35,471 bases of DNA from Myxococcales bacterium (lineage in GTDB: Bacteria > Myxococcota_A > Polyangia > JAHFDS01): NCBI GenBank assembly GCA_023248855.1, contig JAHFDS010000025.1, positions 1-35,471 on the forward strand, read 5' to 3'. The translations under genes were made by a program, and so were the position numbers. The notes beneath the pieces are model-generated. The model had not been told where the DNA came from, made no database searches, and saw nothing but the letters and a program-made list of their open reading frames with translations. Positions 23,629 to 31,253 of this stretch are shown piece after piece (within the stretch, counting starts at the first letter, position 1; each line of letters starts with the position of its first letter).

Positions 23629-24341
23629 GTACAAACCGAATCGCCGACGACCGCGGGGTCATCATCTGCACCCACGTGCTCCGCGACGAGAGACCGATCC
23701 TTCTTGCCACCCGCGAGGTGGAGGACTGGCAGTTCCTCTGCGCACAGGACGACCACCCGGATGCCAAGAGCTTCGGCATCGTGCGCTTCGACGAGCTCAG
23801 TCGGCGCCACCCAGATGTGGAGCAGCTCGCGGACCTCCCAGAGGGATGGGAGGCCGAGCGCGCCACTGCGCACAGTGCCTGGACGCTGCTGGACCTCAGT
23901 CGGCCCGAGATCGCAGCCAGCATCGAGAGAGACGGATTTCACGTCGCTGTGATCAGCGGCGAGGATCTCTCCTATGCCTACACCATCGGTCTGAGCGGCG
24001 GCCACGGGCATCCCGAACTCGCCGTCTTCGGTCTCGGCACCGAGCGGATGCAGGGCATGCTGCGACACTTGGCTGGCCTCGTGCTCTCGGGAAAGCGGCT
24101 TGAGCCGGGCAATCCTTCCCGTGATGTATTCGATGACGCGAACTGCTACTACGTGGAGGTGTCCGCCTCCAACGCGCAGTCGTTCTTCCCTTCGGCACGA
24201 GCGTTCTATGGCAATACGCCCGATTTCCTCCAGGTCGTGTGGCCCGATAACGCCGACAAGTTCCCATGGGAGGCGACGGGGAGCGACGAGATGAAGCGAG
24301 TGCAGCCGTTGCTCGGCCCGAAGCCAGATCTCGTTCGGTAG
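23625..24341 (+). CDS. Probable immunity protein to the HNH tip (DUF2185-like plus DUF4262-like)
   Basis: 238 residues from ATG at 23625, overlapping the toxin stop as ATGA. The N-terminal 85 residues (GVIICTHVLRDERPILLATR, then DWQFLCAQDDHPD) resemble DUF2185-type immunity domains. Residues about 100-225 resemble DUF4262 (SYAYTIGLSGGHGHPELAVF, then NTPDFLQVVWPD). Both families are common beside polymorphic toxins. The translational coupling supports it as the antidote to the HNH tip. Family names come from memory of pattern and are moderately sure. Confidence 0.78.
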   Translation: MSTNRIADDRGVIICTHVLRDERPILLATREVEDWQFLCAQDDHPDAKSFGIVRFDELSRRHPDVEQLADLPEGWEAERATAHSAWTLLDLSRPEIAASIERDGFHVAVISGEDLSYAYTIGLSGGHGHPELAVFGLGTERMQGMLRHLAGLVLSGKRLEPGNPSRDVFDDANCYYVEVSASNAQSFFPSARAFYGNTPDFLQVVWPDNADKFPWEATGSDEMKRVQPLLGPKPDLVR

Positions 24342-24375
24342 GTTTCCACACCGAGGGCAGCCGCGAGGCCGAGGT

Positions 24376-24540
24376 ATGGGTCAACAAGCGCATGCTGGAG
24401 TCCTGCTGGGAAACGCCGGGCAGGTGGCCGGCGGCATCAGGCGCAGTGCGACCAAAAGCGGGGTCGCGGAAGGAGACCGCAAGCCGGTCGAGAACTGCGA
24501 CCGCTACCTCCTCAAGAACACGTGGTGCGACACCGCATGA
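24376..24540 (+). pseudogene. Remnant of a third Rhs toxin tip
   Basis: A short frame of 54 codons (GVLLGNAGQVAGGIRRSATK, ending KNTWCDTA) reads like the end of a polymorphic toxin tip. It has no shell in front of it. Its stop overlaps the ATG of the next small gene as ATGA, the same toxin-immunity overlap as at 23625. The frame is open for some codons upstream of the ATG at 24376, with no convincing start. Confidence 0.5.
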
Positions 24541-24740
24541 ACGAACGACAGTGGTATTCGCTGGCTCTCTTCGGACTCATGCTCGCCATGCTCGCCGTGC
24601 GTCGGTGGCGAGACGGCAAGCCGATGCGCCCGACGAAGGCGGGGGTCGACCGATGGGTGGTCCTCGTCCTGGTGGCCCTGGGGATCGCCTTGTTGTTCAC
24701 GGTGGGCCTGCTCGTTTGGGCCAGCCAGTTCAGTTCCTAG
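24537..24740 (+). CDS. Small membrane protein, orphan immunity candidate (paralogue 1)
   Basis: 67 residues from ATG at 24537. One hydrophobic segment is near the N-terminus (LALFGLMLAMLAV), then a basic loop (RRWRDGKPMRPTKAGVDRW), then a longer transmembrane segment (VVLVLVALGIALLFTVGLLV). A paralogue with the same RRWRDGK and RPTxAGVxRWV signature lies at 25616-25819. Coupling to a toxin-tip remnant suggests a membrane immunity protein. No named family recognised. Confidence 0.65.
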   Translation: MNERQWYSLALFGLMLAMLAVRRWRDGKPMRPTKAGVDRWVVLVLVALGIALLFTVGLLVWASQFSS

Positions 24741-24841
24741 TGTCGCGTACGCCCGAGTACCGTGGGAACCGACAGAACCCGATCGGACCCAGAAATGCGC
24801 CAAGGTACTATCCAAACGGTGGGTACAAACCATGTCAGTGA
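24740..24841 (+). pseudogene. Remnant of a fourth Rhs toxin tip (last about 33 codons)
   Basis: The frame ending RGNRQNPIGPRNAPRYYPNG and then GYKPCQ-stop looks like a toxin C-terminus. It overlaps the start of the next gene by 10 nt. It begins at the stop of the preceding membrane gene and has no start of its own, so it is a displaced scrap. Confidence 0.45.
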
Positions 24842-25524
24842 TGAGCAGGATTGGGGACCGATGTGTCGTCCTCGCGGTTCAGTCCATCCAAGAGATCGTT
24901 GATGCATTCGAAGAGGAGACTTCGCGAAAGCCAACGGTCGCAGAGCTGGCCGAGATCCTCACTTGGGGTGCTCGCGGAAATAGCAACGACCTCATCTCTG
25001 ACGGACCGAATCGGGGCGTGTCGTTCAAGGGCTCCTGTGCATCGCACAAGCGGGTGAAGCTAAAGGCGGGCGATGTCGTTGGCGTTCCCCATGCTCTGGG
25101 CCGTTGGGTCGGAGTCGTGTTCCTCGGCAAGTTCAGCAAGTTCGGGCTCGGCTTCGGCGTCAGCGCTCGAGCTGAGGTCCTGTCGACGATTGCCGATAAC
25201 CAGGATTGGCAGCCGCAAGACAACCTTCCATACGCGGTGTTCTTGGATAACGAGCCAATCGATGAGGGTCGTTGGCCCGTTGTCTCTCACTGCCCGGACC
25301 CGATCGCCAAGTTTCCGGAGCCGACGCTCTACTACAGCGCGGAGGACGGCTACGGAAAGTACGGAAAGGCTGAGTCGATGACTCATGAAGTGCGCGACCT
25401 AACCGAGCGCGAGGCGGAAAGTGTCTTCGGCAGTGAGCCGAAGCCCTTCCGGCAGGTCTTCTCCGAGCGTGCCTTCGAGGAGTTCATTCGCAAGCGGATC
25501 CAGGCCGCTGGCGATCGAAACTGA
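24832..25524 (+). CDS. Immunity-type protein (Imm26-like), orphan
   Basis: 230 residues from ATG at 24832 (a second ATG three codons later), overlapping a toxin-tail remnant. The central stretch (KLKAGDVVGVPHALGRWVGV, then VVFLGKFSKFGLGFG) resembles the barrel-like Imm26 immunity family. The C-terminal part is charged and helical. It is less GC-rich than the Rhs shell, consistent with exchange. As its toxin seems lost, it is likely kept to protect against related strains. The family call is tentative. Confidence 0.68.
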   Translation: MSVMSRIGDRCVVLAVQSIQEIVDAFEEETSRKPTVAELAEILTWGARGNSNDLISDGPNRGVSFKGSCASHKRVKLKAGDVVGVPHALGRWVGVVFLGKFSKFGLGFGVSARAEVLSTIADNQDWQPQDNLPYAVFLDNEPIDEGRWPVVSHCPDPIAKFPEPTLYYSAEDGYGKYGKAESMTHEVRDLTEREAESVFGSEPKPFRQVFSERAFEEFIRKRIQAAGDRN

Positions 25525-25615
25525 GCATGGACACGGCATGCGGCGGCGCTGATCCGGAAGTCCCTGCCAGGGGTGTGGCGATCAATCGGGCGAGTGACGA
25601 GCGGACCTAACGGCA

Positions 25616-25819
25616 ATGGCGATGGACACGTTGCGCCCTTTGGCCTTGTTCGGGCTAGTGATGGCCATCCTGGCGGTGCGCCGGTGGCGGGACGGCAAGT
25701 CCTTGCGCCCCACCGAGGCTGGGGTCAGTCGGTGGGTCGCGATCGTCGCCGTGATCATCGGGCTCATCGTCCTCTTCGTGGGTGGGCTTGTTCTGGCCGC
25801 CCGCTGGCTGACCACGTGA
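25616..25819 (+). CDS. Small membrane protein, orphan immunity candidate (paralogue 2)
   Basis: 67 residues from ATG at 25616 (alternative ATG at 25622). Same layout as the gene at 24537-24740: N-terminal hydrophobic helix, RRWRDGK loop, RPTEAGVSRWV, then a strongly hydrophobic helix. The two share about half their residues and have the same length. No toxin remnant is visible in the 91 bp before it, and no good ribosome site. Confidence 0.6.
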   Translation: MAMDTLRPLALFGLVMAILAVRRWRDGKSLRPTEAGVSRWVAIVAVIIGLIVLFVGGLVLAARWLTT

Positions 25820-25865
25820 GCCCCGGTCGAGAGACTGGAGCTCGTAGCGCACAGTCCGCCGATCA

Positions 25866-26277
25866 GACTCGGCGCCGCCTGTGGAGCAGCGCGACCAACC
25901 ACGGCCTCGATGATCAGCAGCGCAAGCCGATCGACGAGTGTGCCGACTACCTGCTCAACCACACCCCGTACCTCCGCTACGACCAGTACCTCGCGGCCGG
26001 CTACCCGATCTCGACCAGCGTCATCGAGGGCGCCTGCCGCTATCTCGTCGAGGATCGGATGGGCATCACCGGCGCCGTGTGGGGCCTGGCCAGCGCCGAA
26101 GCCGTCCTTCGCCTCCGCGCAATCATCGCCTGCGGCGACATCGACGAGTGCTGGAAGTTTCACGAGCGAGCCGAGTACCAGGGCAATCACGCCAACCTAT
26201 GCGCGGCCCGCAAGGTGCCAGCGCTCGTCATGCCAGCAGGGCGCCCCTCTCGCCCCGCGCTGCGCCTGGTGTCGTGA
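25866..26277 (+). pseudogene. ISKra4-type transposase C-terminal remnant
   Basis: About 137 codons with the transposase end pattern GYPISTSVIEGACRYLVEDR, then GITGAVWGLASAEAVLRLRA, and CWKFHERAEY. The E in the IEGACR region is the family's last catalytic acid. The N-terminal two thirds are missing, and no inverted repeats were found. It is inactive by truncation. Confidence 0.7.
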
Positions 26278-26299
26278 TGCGCGTCGTCGCACGGGAGCC

Positions 26300-26415
26300 G
26301 CACCCCTTCCGCGCCGCACGCGACGGCGTCGAACACAGCCGCGAACTTCGCGTCGTGGTCCCGCAGCAGGAACTTCGGCCCCTCGCCGAGCGGCGTGAGG
26401 ATCGCAGTGGCTGGG
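26300..26415 (-). pseudogene. Integrase-core (DDE) transposase scrap
   Basis: The minus strand encodes LGEGPKFLLRDHDAKFAAVF followed by DAVACGAEGV, which matches the DDE integrase-core stretch of IS3/IS481-type transposases (RDxDxKF). Neither end continues recognisably. It lies tail to tail with the ISKra4-type remnant, marking an insertion hot spot. Confidence 0.6.
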
Positions 26416-26466
26416 CGAGCCGGGCTGCTAGGTGTATGACGACGCGAGCCTGCCCGTACCGCCCAC

Positions 26467-27480
26467 ATGAACGGAGATGGCGACGTGGATGAATTCAGCA
26501 GCCAGGACGAGGACTGGGGCGCACCACGCAGGGAAGCGCTCGCCGTCCCGGTCGCCGATGGTAACCTCTTCGAGCTGGCCCGACAGGTCGGAGTGCTCTA
26601 CTGGCGACGCGAGCCGCTGAACATCACCGCCGTGAAGCGGCGGCACCCCGACTTGCTCGCCGCGGCGTTCGCGCTCTCGCCCTTCGTCGGCTGGAAACGA
26701 CTTCTCGACATCGCCGGGATCCCCTACGGGAAGATCCGCGTCGAGCTTCAGGACACCGTGCCGTGCGCGATTTGCGGGACGAGATATCTAGGACTGCAGG
26801 TCCACCTCCACCGCATCCACGGCGTGAGCGCCAAGACCTACCTGGCCGAGTTCCCCGGCTCGGAAATCTCGGGCGAGCGGCTGCGTGCTCGCTTCTTCGT
26901 TCGAACCGCCAAGTCGCACCTCATCATGCCCCATTGGGAGCGCCTCTGGTCGAAGGAATACGTCCTCGATCGCATTGCCGAGCTCCACCGTCGCGGCGTC
27001 GCGCTCAACGTGCAGTCGTTCTTCGAGCGGGGACACGAGCCGAGCCTGTACGCGGCCGGGACCGACTTCTTCCCGACCTGGAAGGCTGCGCTCGCCGCTG
27101 CTGGGATCGATCCTGACCAGGTGCGCCAGCAGCTGCCTAGGGGCTACTGGACGGCGGCGCGAGTCGTGATGCTGTTGCAGGAGCGGCTGAACGCGAACCA
27201 ACCCGTCTCCGCGAAGGCGCTGAGGACCGAGGGAAGTCTCTACCTCATGGCCCGCCGCTTCTTCGGGAGCTACGAGGAAGCGCTCCGGCAGGCTGGAGCA
27301 CCTGCGTCGATAACGCGAACCCTGGGCCTGAGGCCGGGCAGGGGGATGGTGCTCGATCCGGAGCCCGCCGTCCCAGCCTGCGCGCGGTCCACGCGCTCGT
27401 CCGACGCCCCCGGTCGGCTGGCACGTTCAGGGGCCCACCAGGAATCCAGCCCTGAACCTGGGCGCAGTGCAGCCCAATGA
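26467..27480 (+). CDS. Ros/MucR-like zinc finger protein with homing-endonuclease-type repeats
   Basis: 337 residues from ATG at 26467; no clear ribosome site, so a later start is possible. Residues about 97-125 carry CAICGTRYLGLQVHLHRIHG, a C-x2-C...H-x4-H finger, followed by KTYLAEFPG as in Ros/MucR regulators. Three repeats flank it, each a helix-turn-helix-like unit ending in an aromatic-rich FGSWxxALxxAG pattern: near residues 55-85, 175-215 and 245-280. Such repeats are known in homing-endonuclease-associated DNA-binding modules. The last 50 residues are low complexity. No nuclease domain is seen, so it is probably a DNA-binding protein; the target is unknown. Confidence 0.7.
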   Translation: MNGDGDVDEFSSQDEDWGAPRREALAVPVADGNLFELARQVGVLYWRREPLNITAVKRRHPDLLAAAFALSPFVGWKRLLDIAGIPYGKIRVELQDTVPCAICGTRYLGLQVHLHRIHGVSAKTYLAEFPGSEISGERLRARFFVRTAKSHLIMPHWERLWSKEYVLDRIAELHRRGVALNVQSFFERGHEPSLYAAGTDFFPTWKAALAAAGIDPDQVRQQLPRGYWTAARVVMLLQERLNANQPVSAKALRTEGSLYLMARRFFGSYEEALRQAGAPASITRTLGLRPGRGMVLDPEPAVPACARSTRSSDAPGRLARSGAHQESSPEPGRSAAQ

Positions 27481-27787
27481 TGTGACGGGAAGCGGCGGCG
27501 ATGACGCGAGCGTCCAGCAATGCGTCACTGCTCGAGTCCTTCGCGGCTTTCTGGCGGGACGGGAGGTGGCGCTGTGCTTCTTCGACCAGGGTTTCGCCCA
27601 CGGACGTGCCGCAGGACGCGCTGACTGCGCGCCGATCCGGAAGGCTGCGGCGCGTGCGCTGGCGGCCAAGATCCGGCAGCTCCTTCTGGACGGCGCCGTG
27701 CCCGCCGAGGTGGCGCTGGCGGCGGTGCTCGAGGCGACCTGGGCGATCGCGCTGCCGCTCGCCGGACAGGTGCCGAGGCGCCGGTAG
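27467..27787 (+). CDS. Small protein of unknown function
   Basis: Up to 106 residues from GTG at 27467, overlapping the previous gene's end; GTG at 27482 is an alternative. The body (FLAGREVALCFFDQGFAHGR, then AAKIRQLLLDGAVPAEVAL) reads as a small helical domain with third-position GC bias typical of real genes here. No family recognised, and the start is uncertain. Confidence 0.45.
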   Translation: MQPNDVTGSGGDDASVQQCVTARVLRGFLAGREVALCFFDQGFAHGRAAGRADCAPIRKAAARALAAKIRQLLLDGAVPAEVALAAVLEATWAIALPLAGQVPRRR

Positions 27788-28079
27788 GCGGTCGTCAGCC
27801 TGGATTTCACTGCGTACCGGATATCGGTTCGTACTGAAAACGTACCGCGTGACGGGACGCGCGAAGGCGAGCGCGTGTGTGCGCCCGATCGCAGGTGGAG
27901 CTGGGATCGCGTCAGTGCGCAATTGTCGAGCGACCTGGTCGGCGAATCTCGTGGCCGGGCGCGCCGCTCGACCTCGAAGCGGATCGCGCCGGGTGACACG
28001 CCCGCGCCTGCAAGGCGGCTGGGCAAGGCGCCGCCGCGCCGGCGGCTGCCCCAGTCACCTCACGCGCTGCCCAGCTCCG
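27788..28079. other. Intergenic boundary with GTAC-containing repeats
   Basis: No gene supported. At 27813-27848 three GTAC units surround a short palindrome, ACCG-GATAT-CGGT (27816-27828), and the second half carries AAAACGTACCGCG. This could be an operator, a terminator stem or a recombination site. It marks the change from the rightward accessory island to the leftward phage arm, between the converging genes that end at 27787 and 28080. Confidence 0.35.
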
Positions 28080-28697
28080 TCAGCGCAGCTCTCGGATGCC
28101 GGCCATCACGAACTCGATCCCGATCGCGGCCAGGGCGAGCCCGGTCAGACGGGAGAGGACGCGCAGGAAGGTCCGAGGCAGCCGGTCGAGGATCCAGTCG
28201 GCGCCGCGCAGCAGGAGCCAGGTCGCGAGGGATGTCAGCGCGATGGAGACGAGGAGCGGGATCGCGTGGACGAGGTCGTGCCGGCCTGCCATGAGGACCA
28301 CCACTGTGCCGATGGCCCCGGAGCCGGCCAGGAGCGGGATGGCGATCGGCGAGATCGCCAGCTCGGACGCGCTGCTCCCGTCTGCTTCGGCCTGGAAGGC
28401 GGCCCCGGTCTGTCCGCCGCGCATCATGTCGAGGGCGGCCAGGAAGAGCAGGACACCGCCGGCCGCACGCAGGGAGCTCAGCGTGATGCCGAGGGCTCGC
28501 AGCAATGGCGCGCCGATCACGGCGAAGACCGCCAGGACGACGCCGCTCGCGATGGCGGCGCGGCGCGCGGCGGCTTGCTTCTCGGTCAGCGTGGCCGACG
28601 CGGTGACCGCTGCGAAGATGGGCACCGTCGCCAGGGGATCGACGACTAGGAAGATGGCCGGCAACGAGACCAGGATCGCGTCGAGCAGCTCGCTCAT
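28080..28697 (-). CDS. MarC-family integral membrane protein
   Basis: 205 residues from ATG at 28697, overlapping the upstream stop as ATGA. Six hydrophobic segments and the MarC landmark DPLATVPIFAAVT near residues 20-33, ISPIAIPLLAGSGAIG near 115-130 and a C-terminal FVMAGIREL match the MarC/UPF0056 family at full length. The function of MarC proteins is not established, and a drug-resistance role has been questioned. It is last in a tightly coupled leftward operon of phage-like genes, which is unusual for this family. It may be a cargo gene that alters the host inner membrane. Confidence 0.9.
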   Translation of the reverse strand: MSELLDAILVSLPAIFLVVDPLATVPIFAAVTASATLTEKQAAARRAAIASGVVLAVFAVIGAPLLRALGITLSSLRAAGGVLLFLAALDMMRGGQTGAAFQAEADGSSASELAISPIAIPLLAGSGAIGTVVVLMAGRHDLVHAIPLLVSIALTSLATWLLLRGADWILDRLPRTFLRVLSRLTGLALAAIGIEFVMAGIRELR

Positions 28698-29251
28698 CGG
28701 GCCGTGCCCTCCGGCTTCGGGGGCCTGTGGCCCGGCTCGGGGGTGGGCGCCTCGGCGTTGTCCTCCACGGTGACCTCGCCGCTCCAGGATCGGCCGAGCT
28801 TCTCCGCGAGCCGGATGCGGGTGAGCAGGCGCTGTGCCTTGGGCGAGAGCGTGGGCTCGGTGGGCTGCTCCTCGCTGTCCCTCTGCACCTCGTCGATGGC
28901 GCGGTTGAGCACGCCGAGCTGCTGCAGCACGCGGCCGTGGTCCTCGGCGAGGCGGCGGACCGACTCGAACCAGCGGTTGGCGGCGTCGAGCTTGCCCTCG
29001 TCGACCGCCCGCCGGAGGTGCTCGCGGGCCTCGCGCTCGAGCCCGTCATAGCGATCGAGCAGGCGCCCGAGCGCGCGCTTCGGCGAGATGTAGTCGAGGT
29101 TGTTCGGATCGTCCTCGATGGTCTTGATGTCGGTCGTGATGATGTCGCGGTGCTGCTTGAGCGTACGCGCGATCTCGAGGACGCTCATGCCCTCGGTCAG
29201 CAGGAACGCGACGCGACGCCGGCGCCTCTTGATCTCGGAACGTGAGGTCAT
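28694..29251 (-). CDS. HTH protein, possible small terminase subunit
   Basis: 185 residues from ATG at 29251. Residues 1-45 hold a basic lead (RSEIKRRRRRVAFLL) and an HTH (GMSVLEIARTLKQHRDIITT). A long helical middle (60-130) and an acidic/Pro tail follow. HTH plus oligomerising helix is the layout of phage small terminase subunits, but no large terminase is seen in the window. A transcription factor is the main alternative. It overlaps both neighbours by 4 nt. Confidence 0.65.
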   Translation of the reverse strand: MTSRSEIKRRRRRVAFLLTEGMSVLEIARTLKQHRDIITTDIKTIEDDPNNLDYISPKRALGRLLDRYDGLEREAREHLRRAVDEGKLDAANRWFESVRRLAEDHGRVLQQLGVLNRAIDEVQRDSEEQPTEPTLSPKAQRLLTRIRLAEKLGRSWSGEVTVEDNAEAPTPEPGHRPPKPEGTAR

Positions 29252-29841
29252 GGCCTTCCCTTCCGGTGGGCCCGCAGCCACATCGGCGAGTGCCCCAGCC
29301 GAGGCCGCCGGCCGACGCCGTGGGCACGGAGGACGCGCAGGACCCGCTGCGGGTGCCAGTTGTAGTGGCGCGCGATCGCGGTGATCGAGAAGCCCTGCTG
29401 GTAGTGCCTGACGACCAGGCGCGGCCGGAACGGGGCCGGTTGATCCGTGGTCCGTGGGACGAGCTTCGGCGCGCGCGGCATCCGGCGGCCTGGCCGCTTC
29501 TCCTCGACCTTCATCTGCGCGTAGAGGTCTGGCATCCGGGCGTGCATCCACTTCCGGAGCGCCCGGAGCGTCATCCCGAGATCCGCCGCCATGCGCGCGA
29601 GCGTGAACCCCTGCCCCCGCAGGAGATGGATCCGACCGCGCCGCATCTCGCCGGCCAGGCGGGCCTTCCTCGACCCTCTGCGCCGGTACCGCAGACCTCG
29701 CTTCGCGAGCTGGTATTGAATCGTCTGGGCGCTGACACGGTACGCCTTGCCGATCTCGGCTGCGCCGAGGCGGGCATGGAACATCGCCACGATGCCTTCG
29801 ATCTGCTCGGCGCTGAGCCGCCGTGGCGCGCGCCCGCGCAT
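29248..29841 (-). CDS. Multi-HTH DNA-binding protein
   Basis: 197 residues from ATG at 29841; the stop of the upstream gene overlaps this start. It contains three HTH units of the resolvase/transposase kind: LSAEQIEGIVAMFHARLGAAEIGKAYRVSAQTIQYQLAKR is split over residues 9-48, a second unit (GFTLARMAADLGMTLRALRK) at about 75-95, and a third (GFSITAIARHYNWHPQRVLR) at about 152-172. There is no catalytic domain. It probably recognises an extended phage DNA site, either for packaging or regulation. Confidence 0.7.
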   Translation of the reverse strand: MRGRAPRRLSAEQIEGIVAMFHARLGAAEIGKAYRVSAQTIQYQLAKRGLRYRRRGSRKARLAGEMRRGRIHLLRGQGFTLARMAADLGMTLRALRKWMHARMPDLYAQMKVEEKRPGRRMPRAPKLVPRTTDQPAPFRPRLVVRHYQQGFSITAIARHYNWHPQRVLRVLRAHGVGRRPRLGHSPMWLRAHRKGRP

Positions 29842-30119
29842 CAGTTGGCCCGCTCGCACCGGCGCTGCAGATCCTCGGCCAGCTTGAGGACCTCGTCGAA
29901 GGAGGGGAGCGAGGCAAAGCACACGCGGGCGAGGCGCTTCTCCGGCAGGCGCACGACGACCACGACGCGCGTCGGCACCATGCCCTCGGAACCCGGCGTC
30001 AGGAGCTTGGCCTCGTCGTCGAACGCGGGGCGCACGTAGATGTCGATCTCGGGACACCCAAGGAACAGGTCCCAGTCCGATCTGCACGGCGGCAGGTGCC
30101 ACTCTTGAACCGCGATCAC
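29841..30119 (-). CDS. Small protein of unknown function
   Basis: 92 residues from GTG at 30119, with GAGGAG about 5 nt upstream. The start overlaps the stop of the small membrane gene as GTGA. Strands such as PEIDIYVRPAFDD and RVVVVVRLPEKRLARV precede a C-terminal helix (FDEVLKLAEDLQRRC). No family recognised. Confidence 0.65.
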   Translation of the reverse strand: MIAVQEWHLPPCRSDWDLFLGCPEIDIYVRPAFDDEAKLLTPGSEGMVPTRVVVVVRLPEKRLARVCFASLPSFDEVLKLAEDLQRRCERAN

Positions 30120-30295
30120 GGGCCTCCTCGCCGGCCGCGCATCAGCTGCTCCTCGCGCTGGAACGCGATCATCGCCTCGGTGTTCTTCATCGAGCTCTTG
30201 GCCACCCATTCACCCGCGGCGGCGATCGCGCGGCCGAGCTGGGTCACCGACAGGAACACCACGAGGCCCCAGAAGACGTGCAGGTACCAGGACAT
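30116..30295 (-). CDS. Small single-pass membrane protein
   Basis: 59 residues from ATG at 30295, with GAGGAGG about 8 nt upstream. An N-terminal transmembrane helix (WYLHVFWGLVVFLSVTQL) is followed by an amphipathic helix (EWVAKSSMKNTEAMIAFQRE) and a basic tail. The start overlaps the stop of the dNMP kinase gene and the stop overlaps the next start. A phage holin, spanin-like or membrane accessory protein is possible; there is no endolysin nearby to support this. Confidence 0.65.
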   Translation of the reverse strand: MSWYLHVFWGLVVFLSVTQLGRAIAAAGEWVAKSSMKNTEAMIAFQREEQLMRGRRGGP

Positions 30296-30981
30296 CAGCC
30301 GACCTCCTCGAGCACGCGCGCGGCCCGCGCCGCGATCAGGCGATCCACCTCGACGCCGAGGGCCGGCACGCCGGCCGGCCTCCGGATCGCCGCGCCGAAC
30401 GATTGATCCGGGAGGCGATCACAGGCGGTCTCACTGGGGTGGTCATCGGTCGGCGCGAGATCGGTGCGGACGACACGCCAGACTTCGCCGCCCTCGGCCT
30501 CGAGCGCCGCCTTCTCGTTGGGGTAGCGCACGTCATCGACGACGACGCGCGCCGCGGCGCAGGCTCGGTAGGCGTCACGCCACAGGTCGAGCCAGGTGGA
30601 CGCGGCGAGGTGCTCGCGCGCGCCGCCTCCGATGACGCGCATGATCTCGCGCGGGCTGTAGAGGCGCGTTGCGCCGGCGAAGATTGGCGTGTACACCGCC
30701 TGCCAGCGCTCGGTGAGCGCGACCGCGTCGCTCGCATCGGGCCACAGGAGCTCGACGGTGCTCTCGGCGAGCTCGCACGGGTCGAGCCCGGTCACGTCTA
30801 CGCAGGGGGCCTCCTTGAGGAAGCCGTCGGTCTGCGCCTCGGTCATGCCGAAAAGCTGCGCGCAGAGACACTCCTTCAGGGGACCAGCGAAGCGCAGCCG
30901 CAAGAAGCCGTGCTGCGCCACCAGGTGCGCGGCGATCGTGCTCTTGCCGTGGCCCTTCTTGCCGTGGAGCCCGATCAGCAC
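30295..30981 (-). CDS. Phage deoxynucleoside monophosphate kinase (gp1-like)
   Basis: 228 residues from GTG at 30981, overlapping the upstream gene by 7 nt; GAGGAGG lies about 8 nt before it. Residues 3-15 are a P-loop (GLHGKKGHGKST). LRFAGPLKECLCAQLFGM near 33-50 is the typical dNMP kinase substrate-binding stretch, and VVVDDVRYPNEKAAL near 155-170 carries the Walker-B-like acid and the conserved DVRYxNE motif. Length fits T4 gp1-type enzymes, which phosphorylate dNMPs for phage DNA synthesis. The catalytic residues look intact. Confidence 0.88.
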   Translation of the reverse strand: MLIGLHGKKGHGKSTIAAHLVAQHGFLRLRFAGPLKECLCAQLFGMTEAQTDGFLKEAPCVDVTGLDPCELAESTVELLWPDASDAVALTERWQAVYTPIFAGATRLYSPREIMRVIGGGAREHLAASTWLDLWRDAYRACAAARVVVDDVRYPNEKAALEAEGGEVWRVVRTDLAPTDDHPSETACDRLPDQSFGAAIRRPAGVPALGVEVDRLIAARAARVLEEVG

Positions 30982-31244
30982 GCGGCGGCCCTCCTCGAGC
31001 GGCGGCGCCGTCCGTGCTCCTGCTCCTCGTCGGCAGCGAGCTCGGCGCGGATGCTCCGCGTCGCGGCATTCGGACACAGGCAGTGGTCATCGGCCTGGAG
31101 CTCGAGGCAGCGATCATTCGCGATCTGCCCCTTGCGGGGGCAGTCGATGCAATTCCGGGGCTCCCAGTCCTTGAGCCGGTGCTCGTAAAATGTGGTCTCG
31201 ATGTGCAGGAACACGCGCCGCAGGTTCATCGCCCTCTCCGCCAT
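30975..31244 (-). CDS. Small CxxC zinc-ribbon-like protein
   Basis: 89 residues from ATG at 31244. ATG at 31228 has the better ribosome site (GGAGAGG) and gives 83 residues. C-I-D-C at about 33-36 and C-L-C with a nearby Cys at about 58-60 suggest a metal-binding fold. The C-terminus is Arg-rich. It directly follows copy G of the recurrent element, so it is the first gene of the segment with the dNMP kinase. No family recognised. Confidence 0.65.
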   Translation of the reverse strand: MAERAMNLRRVFLHIETTFYEHRLKDWEPRNCIDCPRKGQIANDRCLELQADDHCLCPNAATRSIRAELAADEEQEHGRRRRSRRAAAC

Positions 31245-31253
31245 CTGTTGCGG

